Shown piece by piece: positions 49,011 through 61,395 of a DNA stretch of 64,000 bases (the first letter of the stretch is position 1; every line of letters begins with the position of its first letter). Made by a program: the position numbers and the translations under genes. The DNA comes from Ecdyonurus torrentis (taxonomy: Eukaryota; Arthropoda; Insecta; Ephemeroptera; Heptageniidae), in NCBI GenBank assembly GCA_949318235.1, contig OX439128.1:56753009-56817008 (forward strand). The letters are read 5' to 3'. The notes under the pieces are model-generated. The model ran no database searches and was not told the origin of the DNA. It saw only the letters and a program-made list of their open reading frames with translations.

Positions 49011-52000
49011 AAAAGGTTGTTACACCTTAATCGTTCCAATGCAAACTTTCGCAGTTATAGATAATCTCAGTGCTTTCTCATCGTACTTTTCAGACTGTGA
49101 ATACGATTGTTGATAAACAATCCGAAGCTAATAAAGCTACAGTCTTGCGGTTTGAACTAAAATGTAGGACTAACAGACTTGCAAAGAAAAGGTTATTACA
49201 CCTTATTCGCTCCAATGCAAACTTTCGCAGTTAAAGAGAATCTCAGTGCTTTCTCATCGTACTTTTTTGACTGTTAATTCGATTTTTGATTATATCTCCG
49301 AAGCTTATAAAGCTACAGGCTTGCGATTTGAACTAAAATGTAGGACTAACAGACTTGCAAAGAAAAGGCTATTACACCTTAATCGCTCGAATGCATACTT
49401 TCGCAGTTATAGAAAACCTCAGTGCTTTCTCGTCGTACTTTTCAGACTGTGAATACGATTTTTAATGATATCTCTGAAACTAGTAAAGCTACAGCCTTGC
49501 GAATTGGACTTAAATGTAGCACTAACAGACTTGCAAAGAAAAGGTTATTACACCTTATTGGCTCCAATGCAAACTTTCGCAGTTATAGAGAATCTCAGTG
49601 CTTTGTCATCGTACTTTTCAGACTGTGAATACGATTGTTGATGATAAATCCGAAGCTAATAAAGCTACAGGCTTGCGGTTTAAACTAAAATGTAGGACTA
49701 ACAGACTTGCAAAGAAAAGGTTATTACACCTTATTCGCTCTAATGCAAACTTTCGCAGTTATAGAGAATCTCAGTGCTTTCTCATCGTACTTTTTTGACT
49801 GTGGATACGAATTTTGATGATATCTCCAAAACTAATAAAGCTACAGGCTTGCGGTTTGAACTAAAATGTAGGACTAACAGACTTGCAAAGAAAAGGTTAT
49901 TACACCTGAATCGCTCCAATGCAAACTTTCGCGGTTATAGAGAATCTCAGTGCTTTCTCATCGTACTTTTCAGACTGTGAATACGATTTTTGATGATATC
50001 TCCGAAACTAATAAAGCTACAGGCTTGCGGTTTAAACTAAAATGTAGGACTAACAGACTTGCAAAGAAAAGGTTATTACACCTCAATCGCTCGAATGAAA
50101 ACTTTCGCAGTAATAGAGAATCGCAGTGCTTTCTCATCGATCTTTTTTGACTGTGAATACGATTTTTTATATATCTCCGAAGCTAATAAAACTACAGGCT
50201 TGCGGTTTGAATTGAAGTGTAGGACTAACAGACTTGCAAAGAAAAGGTAATAACACCGTATTCGCTCCAATGCAAACTTTCGCAATTATAGAAAACCTCA
50301 GTGCTTTCTCGTCGTACTTTTCAGACTGTGAATACGATTTTTGATGATATCTCCGACACTAGTAAAGCTACAGGCTTGTGGTTTGAACTTAAATGTAGGA
50401 CTAACAGACTTGCAAAGAAAAGGTTATAACACCTTAATCGCTACAATGCAAACTTTCGCAGTTATAGAGAATCTCAGTGCTTTCTCATAGTACTTTTCAG
50501 ACTGTGGATACGAATTTTGATAATATCTCCGAAACTAATAAAGCTACAGGCTTGCGGTTTGAACTGAAATGTAGGACTAACAGACTTGCAAAGGAAACGT
50601 TATTACACCTTAATCGCTCCAATGCATACTTTCGCAGTTATAGAGAATCTCAGTGCTTTCTCATCGTACTTTTCAGCCCGTGAATAAGATTGTTGATGAT
50701 ATCTCCGAAACTAATAAAGCTACAGGCTTGCCGTTTGAACTGAAATGTAGGACTAACAGACTTGCAAAGAAAAGGTAATAACACCTTATTCGCTCCAATG
50801 CAAACTTTCGAAGTTATAGAAAACCTTAGTGCTTTCTCGTCGTACTTTTCAGACTGTGAATATGATTTTTGATGATATCTCTGAAACTAGTAAAGCTACA
50901 GGCTTGTGGTTTGAACTTAAATGTAGGACTAACAGACTCGCAAAGAAAAGGTAATAACACCTTAATCGCTACAATGCAAACTTTCGCAGTTATAGAGAAT
51001 CTCAGTGCTTTCTCATAGTACTTTTTAGACTGCGAATAAGATTTTTGATGATATCTCCGAAACTAATAAAGCTACTGGCTTTCGGTTTGAACTAAAATGT
51101 AGTACTAGCAGACTTGCAAAGAAAAGGTTATTACACCTTAATCGCTCCAATGCAAACTTTCGCGGTTATAGAGAATCTCAGTGCTTTCTCATCGTACTTT
51201 TCAGACTGTGAATACGATTTTTGATGATATCTCCGAAACTAATAAAGCTACAGACTTGCGATTTGAACTTAAATTTAGGACTTACAGACTTGCAAAGAAA
51301 AGTTAATTACACCTTAATTGCTCCAATGCAAACTTTCGCAGTTATTAGAAATCACAGTGCTTTCTCATCGTACTTTTCAGACTGTGAATACAATTTTTGA
51401 TGATATCTCTAAAACTAAAAAAGCTACAGGTTTGCGGTTTGAAATAAAATGTAGAACTAAGAGACTTGCAAAGAAAAGGTTATTACACCTTAATCGCTTC
51501 AATGCAAACTTTCGCAGTTATATAGAATCTCAGTGCTTTCTCAACGTAATTTTCAGACTAGGAATACGATTTTTGATAATATCTTTGAAATATAATAAAG
51601 CTACAGGCATGCGGTTTGAAATAAAATGTAGGACTAACAGACTTGCAAACTAAAGGTTATTACACCTTAGTCGCTCAAATGCATACTTTCGCAGTTATAG
51701 AAAACGTCAGTGCTTTCTCGTCGTACTTTTCAGATTGTGAATACGATTTTTGATGATATCTCTGAAACTAGTAAAGCTACAGCCTTGCGGTTTGAACTTA
51801 AATTTAGGACTAACAGACTTGCAAAGAAAAGGTTATTACACCTTAATCGTTCCAATGCAAACTTTCGCAGTTATAGATAATCTCAGTGCTTTCTCATCGT
51901 ACTTTTCAGACTGTGAATACGATTGTTGATAAACAATCCGAAGCTAATAAAGCTACAGGCTTGCGGTTTGAACTAAAATGTAGGACTAACAGACTTGCAA

Positions 52001-55000
52001 AGAAAAGGTTATTACACCTTATTCGCTCCAATGCAAACTTTCGCAGTTAAAGAGAATCTCAGTGCTTTCTCATCGTACTTTTTTGACTGTGAATTCGATT
52101 TTTGATTATATCTCCGAAGCTAATAAAGCTACAGGCTTGCGATTTGAACTAAAATGTAGGACTAACAGACTTGCAAAGAAAAGGTTATTACACCTTAATC
52201 GCTCCAATGCAAACTTTCGCAGGTATAGAATATCTCAGTGCTTTCTCGTCGTACTTTTCAGACTGTGAATACGATTTTTGATGATATCTCTGAAGCTAGT
52301 AAAGCTAAAGTATTGCGAATTGGACTTAAATGTAGCACTAACAGACTTGCAAAGAAAAGGTTATTACACCTTAATGGCTCCAATGCAAACTTTCGCAGTT
52401 ATAGAGAATCTCAGTGCTTTGTCATCGTACTTTTCAGACTGTGAATACGATTGTTGATGATAAATCCGAAGCTAATAAAGCTACAGGCTTGCGGTTTAAA
52501 CTAAAATGTAGGACTAACAGACTTGCAAAGAAAAGGCTATTACACCTTAATCGCTCGAATGCATACTTTCGCAGTTATAGAAAACCTCAGTGCTTTCTCG
52601 TCGTACTTTTCAGACTGTGAATACGATTTTTGATGATATCTCTGAAACTAGTAAAGCTACAGCCTTGCGAATTGGACTTAAATGTAGCACTAACAGACTT
52701 GCAAAGAAAAGGTTATTACACCTTAATGGCTCCAATGCAAACTTTCGCAGTTATAGAGAATCTCAGTGCTTTGTCATCGTACTTTTCAGACTGTGGATAC
52801 GATTGTTGATGATAAATCCGAAGCTAATAAAGCTACAGGCTTGCGGTTTAAACTAAAATGTAGGACTAACAGACTTGCAAAGAAAAGGTTATTACACCTT
52901 ATTCGCTCTAATGCAAACTTTCGCAGTTATAGAGAATCTCAGTGCTTTCTCATCGTACTTTTTTTGACTGTGGATACGTATTTTGATGATATCTCCGAAA
53001 CTAATAAAGCTACAGGCTTGCGGTTTGAACTGAAATGTAGGACTAACAGACTTGCAAAGAAAACGTTATTACACCTTAATCGCTCCAATGCAAACTTTCG
53101 CGGTTATAGAGAATCTCAGTGCTTTCTCATCGTACTTTTCAGACTGTGAATACGATTTTTGATGATATCTCCGAAACTAATAAAGCTACAGGCTTGCGGT
53201 TTAAACTAAAATGTAGGACTAACAGACTTGCAAAGAAAAGGTTATTACACCTCAATCGCTCGAATGGAAACTTTCGCAGTAATAGAGAATCGCAGTGCTT
53301 TCTCATCGATCTTTTTTGACTGTGAATACGATTTTTAATATATCTCCGAAGCTAATAAAGCTACAGGCTTGCGGTTTGAATTGAAGTGTAGGAATAACAG
53401 ACTTGCAAAGAAAAGGTAATAACACCTTATTCGCTCCAATGCAAACTTTCGCAATTGTAGAAAACCTCAGTGCTTTCTCGTCGTACTTTTCAGACTGTGA
53501 ATACGATTTTTGATGATATCTCCGAAACTAGTAAAGCTACAGGCTTGTGGTTTGAACTAAAATGTAGGACTAACAGACTTGCAAAGAAAAAGTTATTACA
53601 CCTTAATCGCTCCAATGCAAACTTTTGCAGTTATAGAGAATCTCTGTGCTTTCTGATTGTACTTTTCAGACTGTGGATACGAATTTTGATAATATCTCCG
53701 AAACTAATAAAGCTACAGGCTTGTGGTTTTAACTATAATGTAGGACTTACAGGCTTGCAAATAAAAGGTTATTACACCTTAATCGCTCCAATGCAAACTT
53801 TCGCGGTTATAGAGAATCTCAGTGCTTTCTCATCGTACTTTTCAGACTGTGAATACGATTTTTGATGATATCGCCGAAACTAATAAAGCTACAGGCTTGC
53901 GGTTTGAACTTAAATTTAGGACTTACAGAATTGCAAAGAAAAGTTAATTACAGCTTAATCGCTCCAATGCAAATTTTCGCAGTTATTGGAAATCACAGTG
54001 CTTTCTCATCGTATTTTTCAGACTGTGAATACGATTTTTGATGATATCTCTGAAACTAAAAAAGCTACAGGTTTGCGGATTGAACTAAAATGTAGGACTG
54101 CCAGACTTCCAAAGAAAAGGGTTTTTACACCTTAATCGCTACAATGCAAACTTTCGCAGTTATAGAGAATCTCAGTGCTTTCTCATCGTACTTTTTTGAC
54201 TGTGGATACGTATTTTGATGATATCTCCGAAACTAATAAAGCTACAGGCTTGCGGTTTGAACTGAAATGTAGGACTAACAAACTTGCAAAGAAAACGTTA
54301 TTACACCTTAATCGCTCCAATGCAAACTTTCGCGGTTATAGAGAATCTCAGTGCTTTCTCATCGTACTTTTCAGACTGTGAGCACGATTTTTGATGATAT
54401 CTCCGAAACTAATAAAGCTACAGGCTTGCGGTTTAAACTAAAATGTAGGACTAACAGACTTGCAAAGAAAAGGTTATTACACCTCAATCGCTCGAATGGA
54501 AACTTTCGCAGTAATAGAGAATCGCAGTGCTTTCTCATCGATCTTTTTTGACTGTGAATACGATTTTTGATATATCTCCGAAGCTAATAAAGCTACAGGC
54601 TTGCGGTTTGAATTGAAGTGTAGGAATAACAGACTTGCAAAGAAAAGGTAATAACACCTTATTCGCTCCAATGCAAACTTTCGCAGTTATAGATAATCTC
54701 AGTGCTTTCTCATCGTACTTTTCAGACTGTGAATACGATTGTTGATAAACAATCCGAAGCTAATAAAGCTACAGGCTTGCGGTTTGAACTAAAATGTAGG
54801 ACTAACAGACTTGCAAAGAAAAGGTTATTACACCTTATTCGCTCCAATGCAAACTTTCGCAGTTAAAGAGAATCTCAGTGCTTTCTCATCGTACTTTTTT
54901 GACTGTGAATTCGATTTTTGATTATATCTCCGAAGCTAATAAAGCTACAGGCTTGCGATTTGAACTAAAATGTAGGACTAACAGACTTGCAAAGAAAAGG

Positions 55001-55680
55001 TTATTACACCTTAATCGCTCCAATGCAAACTTTCGCAGGTATAGAATATCTCAGTGCTTTCTCGTCGTACTTTTCAGACTGTGAATACGATTTTTGATGA
55101 TATCTCTGAAGCTAGTAAAGCTAAAGTATTGCGAATTGGACTTAAATGTAGCACTAACAGACTTGCAAAGAAAAGGTTATTACACCTTAATGGCTCCAAT
55201 GCAAACTTTCGCAGTTATAGAGAATCTCAGTGCTTTGTCATCGTACTTTTCAGACTGTGAATACGATTGTTGATGATAAATCCGAAGCTAATAAAGCTAC
55301 AGGCTTGCGGTTTAAACTAAAATGTAGGACTAACAGACTTGCAAAGAAAAGGCTATTACACCTTAATCGCTCGAATGCATACTTTCGCAGTTATAGAAAA
55401 CCTCAGTGCTTTCTCGTCGTACTTATCAGACTGTGAATACGATTTTTGATGATATCTCTGAAACTAGTAAAGCTACAGCCTTGCGAATTGGACTTAAATG
55501 TAGCACTAACAGACTTGCAAAGAAAAGGTTATTACACCTTAATGGCTCCAATGCAAACTTTCGCAGTTATAGAGAATCTCAGTGCTTTGTCATCGTACTT
55601 TTCAGACTGTGAATACGATTGTTGATGATAAATCCGAAGCTAATAAAGCTACAGGCTTGCGTTTTGAACTAAAATGTAGG
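48450..55680 (+). repeat. B higher-order repeat, 16 monomers (2816 bp)
   Basis: The rare marker GATTGTTGATAAACAATCCG lies at 49105, 51921 and 54737, spaced exactly 2816 bp. Flanking subtypes match across copies: 48502/51318, 49246/52062/54878, 49422/52238/55054 and 49598/52414/55230. Copies are not complete everywhere; after 49774 versus 52590 the subtype order diverges. Confidence 0.85.
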
Positions 55681-55799
55681 ACTAACAGACTTGCAAAGAA
55701 ATAGTTATTACACCTTAATCGCTCCAATGCAAACTTTTGCAGTTATAGAGAATCTCTGTGCTTTCTGATTGTACTTTTCAGACTGTGGATACGAATTTT

Positions 55800-58250
55800 G
55801 ATAATATCTCCGAAACTAATAAAGCTACAGGCTTGTGGTTTTAACTATAATGTAGGACTTACAGGCTTGCAAATAAAAGGTTATTACACCTTAATCGCTC
55901 CAATGCAAACTTTCGCGGTTATAGAGAATCTCAGTGCTTTCTCATCGTACTTTTCAGACTGTGAATACGATTTTTGATGATATCTCCGAAACTAATAAAG
56001 CTACAGGCTTGCGGTTTAAACTAAAATGTAGGACTAACAGACTTGCAAAGAAAAGGTTATTACACCTCAATCGCTCGAATGGAAACTTTCGCAGTAATAG
56101 AGAATCGCAGTGCTTTTTCATCGATCTTTTTTGACTGTGAATACGATTTTTGATATATCTCCGAAGCTAATAAAGCTACAGGCTTGCGGTTTGAATTGAA
56201 GTGTAGGAATAACAGACTTGCAAAGAAAAGGTAATAACACCTTATTCGCTCCAATGCAAACTTTCACAATTGTAGAAAACCTCAGTGCTTTCTCGTCGTA
56301 CTTTTCAGACTGTGAATACGATTTTTGATGATATCTCCGAAACTAGTAAAGCTACAGGCTTGTGGTTTGAACTTTAATGTAGGACTAACAGACTTGCAAA
56401 GAAAAGGTTATAACACCTTAATCGCTACAATGCAAACTTTCGCAATTCTAGAAAATCTCAGTGCTTTTTGATCGTACTTTTCAGACTGTGGATACGAATT
56501 TTGATGATATTTCCGAAACTAATAAAGCTACAGGCTTGCGGTTTGAACTAAAATATAGGACTAACAGACTTGCAAAAAAAAGGTTTTTACACCTTAATCG
56601 CTCCAATGCAAACTTTCGCAGTTAGAGAGAATCTCAGTGCTTTCTCAACGTAGTTTTCAGACTAAGAATACGATTGTTGATGATATTTTTGAAACTAATA
56701 AAGCTACAGGCATGCGGTTTGAACTAAAATGTAGGACTAACAGACTTGCAAAGAAAAGTTTATTACATCTTAATCGCTCCAATGCAAACTTTCGCAGTTA
56801 TAGAGAATCTCAGTGCTTTCTCGTCGTACTTTTTAGACTGTGAATACGATTTTTGATGATATCTCTGAAACTAGTAAAGCTACAGCCTTGCGAATTGGAC
56901 TTAAATGTAGCACTAACAGACTTGCAAAGAAAAGGTTATTACACCTTAATGGCTCCAATGCAAACTTTCGCAGTTATAGAGAATCTCAGTGCTTTGTCAT
57001 CGTACTTTTCAGACTGTGAATACGATTGTTGATGATAAATCCGAAGCTAATAAAGCTACAGGCTTGCGTTTTGAACTAAAATGTAGGACTAACAGACTTG
57101 CAAAGAAAAAGTTATTACACCTTAATCGCTCCAATGCAAACTTTTGCAGTTATAGAGAATCTCTGTGCTTTCTGATTGTACTTTTCAGACTGTGGATACG
57201 AATTTTGATAATATCTCCGAAACTAATAAAGCTACAGGCTTGTGGTTTTAACTATAATGTAGGACTTACAGGCTTGCAAATAAAAGGTTATTACACCTTA
57301 ATCGCTCCAATGCAAACTTTCGCGGTTATAGAGAATCTCAGTGCTTTCTCATCGTACTTTTCAGACTGTGAATACGATTTTTGATGATATCTCCGAAACT
57401 AATAAAGCTACAGGCTTGCGGTTTAAACTAAAATGTAGGACTAACAGACTTGCAAAGAAAAGGTTATTACACCTCAATCGCTCGAATGGAAACTTTCGCA
57501 GTAATAGAGAATCGCAGTGCTTTTTCATCGATCTTTTTTGACTGTGAATACGATTTTTGATATATCTCCGAAGCTAATAAAGCTACAGGCTTGCGGTTTG
57601 AATTGAAGTGTAGGAATAACAGACTTGCAAAGAAAAGGTAATAACACCTTATTCGCTCCAATGCAAACTTTCGCAATTGTAGAAAACCTCAGTGCTTTCT
57701 CGTCGTACTTTTCAGACTGTGAATACGATTTTTGATGATATCTCCGAAACTAGTAAAGCTACAGGCTTGTGGTTTGAACTTTAATGTAGGACTAACAGAC
57801 TTGCAAAGAAAAGGTTATAACACCTTAATCGCTACAATGCAAACTTTCGCAATTCTAGAAAATCTCAGTGCTTTTTGATCGTACTTTTCAGACTGTGGAT
57901 ACGAATTTTGATGATATTTCCGAAACTAATAAAGCTACAGGCTTGCGGTTTGAACTAAAATATAGGACTAACAGACTTGCAAAAAAAAGGTTTTTACACC
58001 TTAATCGCTCCAATGCAAACTTTCGCAGTTAGAGAGAATCTCAGTGCTTTCTCAACGTAGTTTTCAGACTAAGAATACGATTGTTGATGATATTTTTGAA
58101 ACTAATAAAGCTACAGGCATGCGGTTTGAACTAAAATGTAGGACTAACAGACTTGCAAAGAAAAGTTTATTACATCTTAATCGCTCCAATGCAAACTTTC
58201 GCAGTTATAGAGAATCTCAGTGCTTTCTCGTCGTACTTTTTAGACTGTGA
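55800..58250 (+). repeat. B higher-order repeat, 8 monomers (1407 bp), two copies
   Basis: Equivalent monomers start at 55934 and 57341, at 56060 and 57467 (opposite strand frame), and at 56637 and 58044, all 1407 bp apart. The second copy is cut short about 58250 by the change to the GAATACGTATTTTGATG monomer. Confidence 0.85.
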
Positions 58251-61200
58251 ATACGTATTTTGATGATATCTCGGAAACTAATAAAGCTACAGGCTTGCGG
58301 TTTGAACTTAAATTTAGGACTAACAGACTTGCAAAGAAAAGGTTATTACACCTTAATCGCTCCAATGCAAACTTTCGCGGCTATAGAGAATCTCAGTGCT
58401 TTCTCATCGTACTTTTCAGACTGTGAATACGATTGTTGATGATATCTCCAAAACTAATAAAGCTACAGGCTTGCGGTTTTAACTAAAATGTAGGACTAAC
58501 AGACTTGCAAAGAAAAAGGTTATTACACCTTAATCGCTGCAATGCAAACTTTCGCAGTTCTAGAAAATCTCAGTGCTTTCTGATCGTACTTTTTAGACTG
58601 TGAATACGAATTTTGATGATATCTCCGAAACTAATAAAGCTTCAGGCTTGCGTTTTGAACTAAAATGTAGGACTAACAGACTTGCAAAGAAAAAGTTATT
58701 ACACCTTAATCGCTCCAATGCAAACTTTTGCAGTTATAGAGAATCTCTGTGCTTTCTGATTGTACTTTTCAGACTGTGGATACGAATTTTGATAATATCT
58801 CCGAAACTAATAAAGCTACAGGCTTGTGGTTTTAACTATAATGTAGGACTTACAGGCTTGCAAAGAAAAGGTTATTACACCTTAATCGCTCCAATGCAAA
58901 CTTTCGCGGTTATAGAGAATCTCAGTGCTTTCTCATCGTACTTTTCAGACTGTGAATACGATTTTTGATGATATCGCCGAAACTAATAAAGCTACAGGCT
59001 TGCGGTTTGAACTTAAATTTAGGACTTACAGAATTGCAAAGAAAAGTTAATTACAGCTTAATCGCTCCAATGCAAATTTTCGCAGTTATTGGCAATCACA
59101 GTGCTTTCTCATCGTATTTTTCAGACTGTGAATACGATTTTTGATGATATCTCTGAAACTAAAAAAGCTACAGGTTTGCGGATTGAACTAAAATGTAGGA
59201 CTGCCAGACTTGCAAAGAAAAGGTTATAACACCTTAATCGCTACAATGCAAACTTTCGCAGTTATAGAGAATCTCAGTGCTTTCTCATCGTACTTTTTTG
59301 ACTGTGGATACGTATTTTGATGATATCTCCGAAACTAATAAAGCTACAGGCTTGCGGTTTGAACTGAAATGTAGGACTAACAGACTTGCAAAGAAAACGT
59401 TATTACACCTTAATCGCTCTAATGCAAACTTTCGCGGTTATAAAGAATCTCAGTGCTTTCTCATCGTACTTTTCAGACTGTGAATACGATTTTTGATGAT
59501 ATCTCCGAAACTAATAAAGCTACAGGCTTGCGGTTTAAACTAAAATGTAGGACTAACAGACTTGCAAAGAAAAGGTTATTACACCTCAATCGCTCGAATG
59601 GAAACTTTCGCAGTAATAGAGAATCGCAGTGCTTTCTCATCGATCTTTTTTGACTGTGAATACGATTTTTGATATATCTCCGAAGCTAATAAAGCTACAG
59701 GCTTGCGGTTTGAATTGAAGTGTAGGAATAACAGACTTGCAAAGAAAAGGTAATAACACCTTATTCGCTCCAATGCAAACTTTCGCAATTATAGAAAACC
59801 TCAGTGCTTTCTCGTCGTACTTTTCAGACTGTGAATACGATTTTTGATGATATCTCCGAAACTAGTAAAGCTACAGGCTTGTGGTTTGAACTTAAATGTA
59901 GGACTAACAGACTTGCAAAGAAAAGGTTATAACACCTTAATCGCTACAATGCAAACTTTCGCAATTCTAGAAAATCTCAGTGCTTTTTGATCGTACTTTT
60001 CAGACTGTGGATACGAATTTTGATGATATTTCCGAAACTAATAAAGCTACAGGCTTGCGGTTTGAACTAAAATATAGGACTAACAGACTTGCAAAGAAAA
60101 GGTTTTTACACCTTAATCGCTCCAATGCAAACTTTCGCAGTTAGAGAGAATCTCAGTGCTTTCTCAACGTAGTTTTCAGACTAAGAATACGATTTTTGAT
60201 GATATTTTTGAAACTAATAAAGCTACAGGCATGCGGTTTGAACTAAAATGTAGGACTAACAGACTTGCAAAGAAAAGTTTATTACATCTTAATCGCTCCA
60301 ATGCAAACTTTCGCAGTTATAGAGAATCTCAGTCCTTTCTCGTCGTACTTTTTAGACTGTGAATACGTATTTTGATGATATCTCGGAAACTAATAAAGCT
60401 ACAGGCTTGCGGTTTGAACTTAAATTTAGGACTAACAGACTTGCAAAGAAAAGGTTATTACACCTTAATCGCTCCAATGCAAACTTTCGCGGCTATAGAG
60501 AATCTCAGTGCTTTCTCATCGTACTTTTCAGACTGTGAATACGATTGTTGATGATATCTCCAAAACTAATAAAGCTACAGGCTTGCGGTTTTAACTAAAA
60601 TGTAGGACTAACAGACTTGCAAAGAAAAAGGTTATTACACCTTAATCGCCGCAATGCAAACTTTCGCAGTTATAGAAAATCTCAGTGCTTTCTGATCGTA
60701 CTTTTTAGACTGTGAATACGAATTTTGATGATATCTCCGAAACTAATAAAGCTTCAGGCTTGCGTTTTGAACTAAAATGTAGGACTAACAGACTTGCAAA
60801 GAAAAAGTTATTACACCTTAATCGCTCCAATGCAAACTTTTGCAGTTATAGAGAATCTCTGTGCTTTCTGATTGTACTTTTCAGACTGTGGATACGAATT
60901 TTGATAATATCTCCGAAACTAATAAAGCTACAGGCTTGTGGTTTTAACTATAATGTAGGACTTACAGGCTTGCAAAGAAAAGGTTATTACACCTTAATCG
61001 CTCCAATGCAAACTTTCGCGGTTATAGAGAATCTCAGTGCTTTCTCATCGTACTTTTCAGACTGTGAATACGATTTTTGATGATATCGCCGAAACTAATA
61101 AAGCTACAGGCTTGCGGTTTGAACTTAAATTTAGGACTTACAGAATTGCAAAGAAAAGTTAATTACAGCTTAATCGCTCCAATGCAAATTTTCGCAGTTA

Positions 61201-61395
61201 TTGGAAATCACAGTGCTTTCTCATCGTATTTTTCAGACTGTGAATACGATTTTTGATGATATCTCTGAAACTAAAAAAGCTACAGGTTTGCGGATTGAAC
61301 TAAAATGTAGGACTGCCAGACTTCCAAAGAAAAGGGTTTTTACACCTTAATCGCTACAATGCAAACTTTCGCAGTTATAGAGAATCTCAGTGCTT
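57330..61395 (+). repeat. B higher-order repeat, 12 monomers (2112 bp), two copies
   Basis: Equivalent positions 57341/59453, 58044/60156 and 58600/60712 are each 2112 bp apart. The unit overlaps the 8-monomer repeat, so one amplification was superimposed on the other. The second copy departs at about 61395, where the distal TTTTTAGACTGCGAATAAG monomer begins. Confidence 0.87.
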
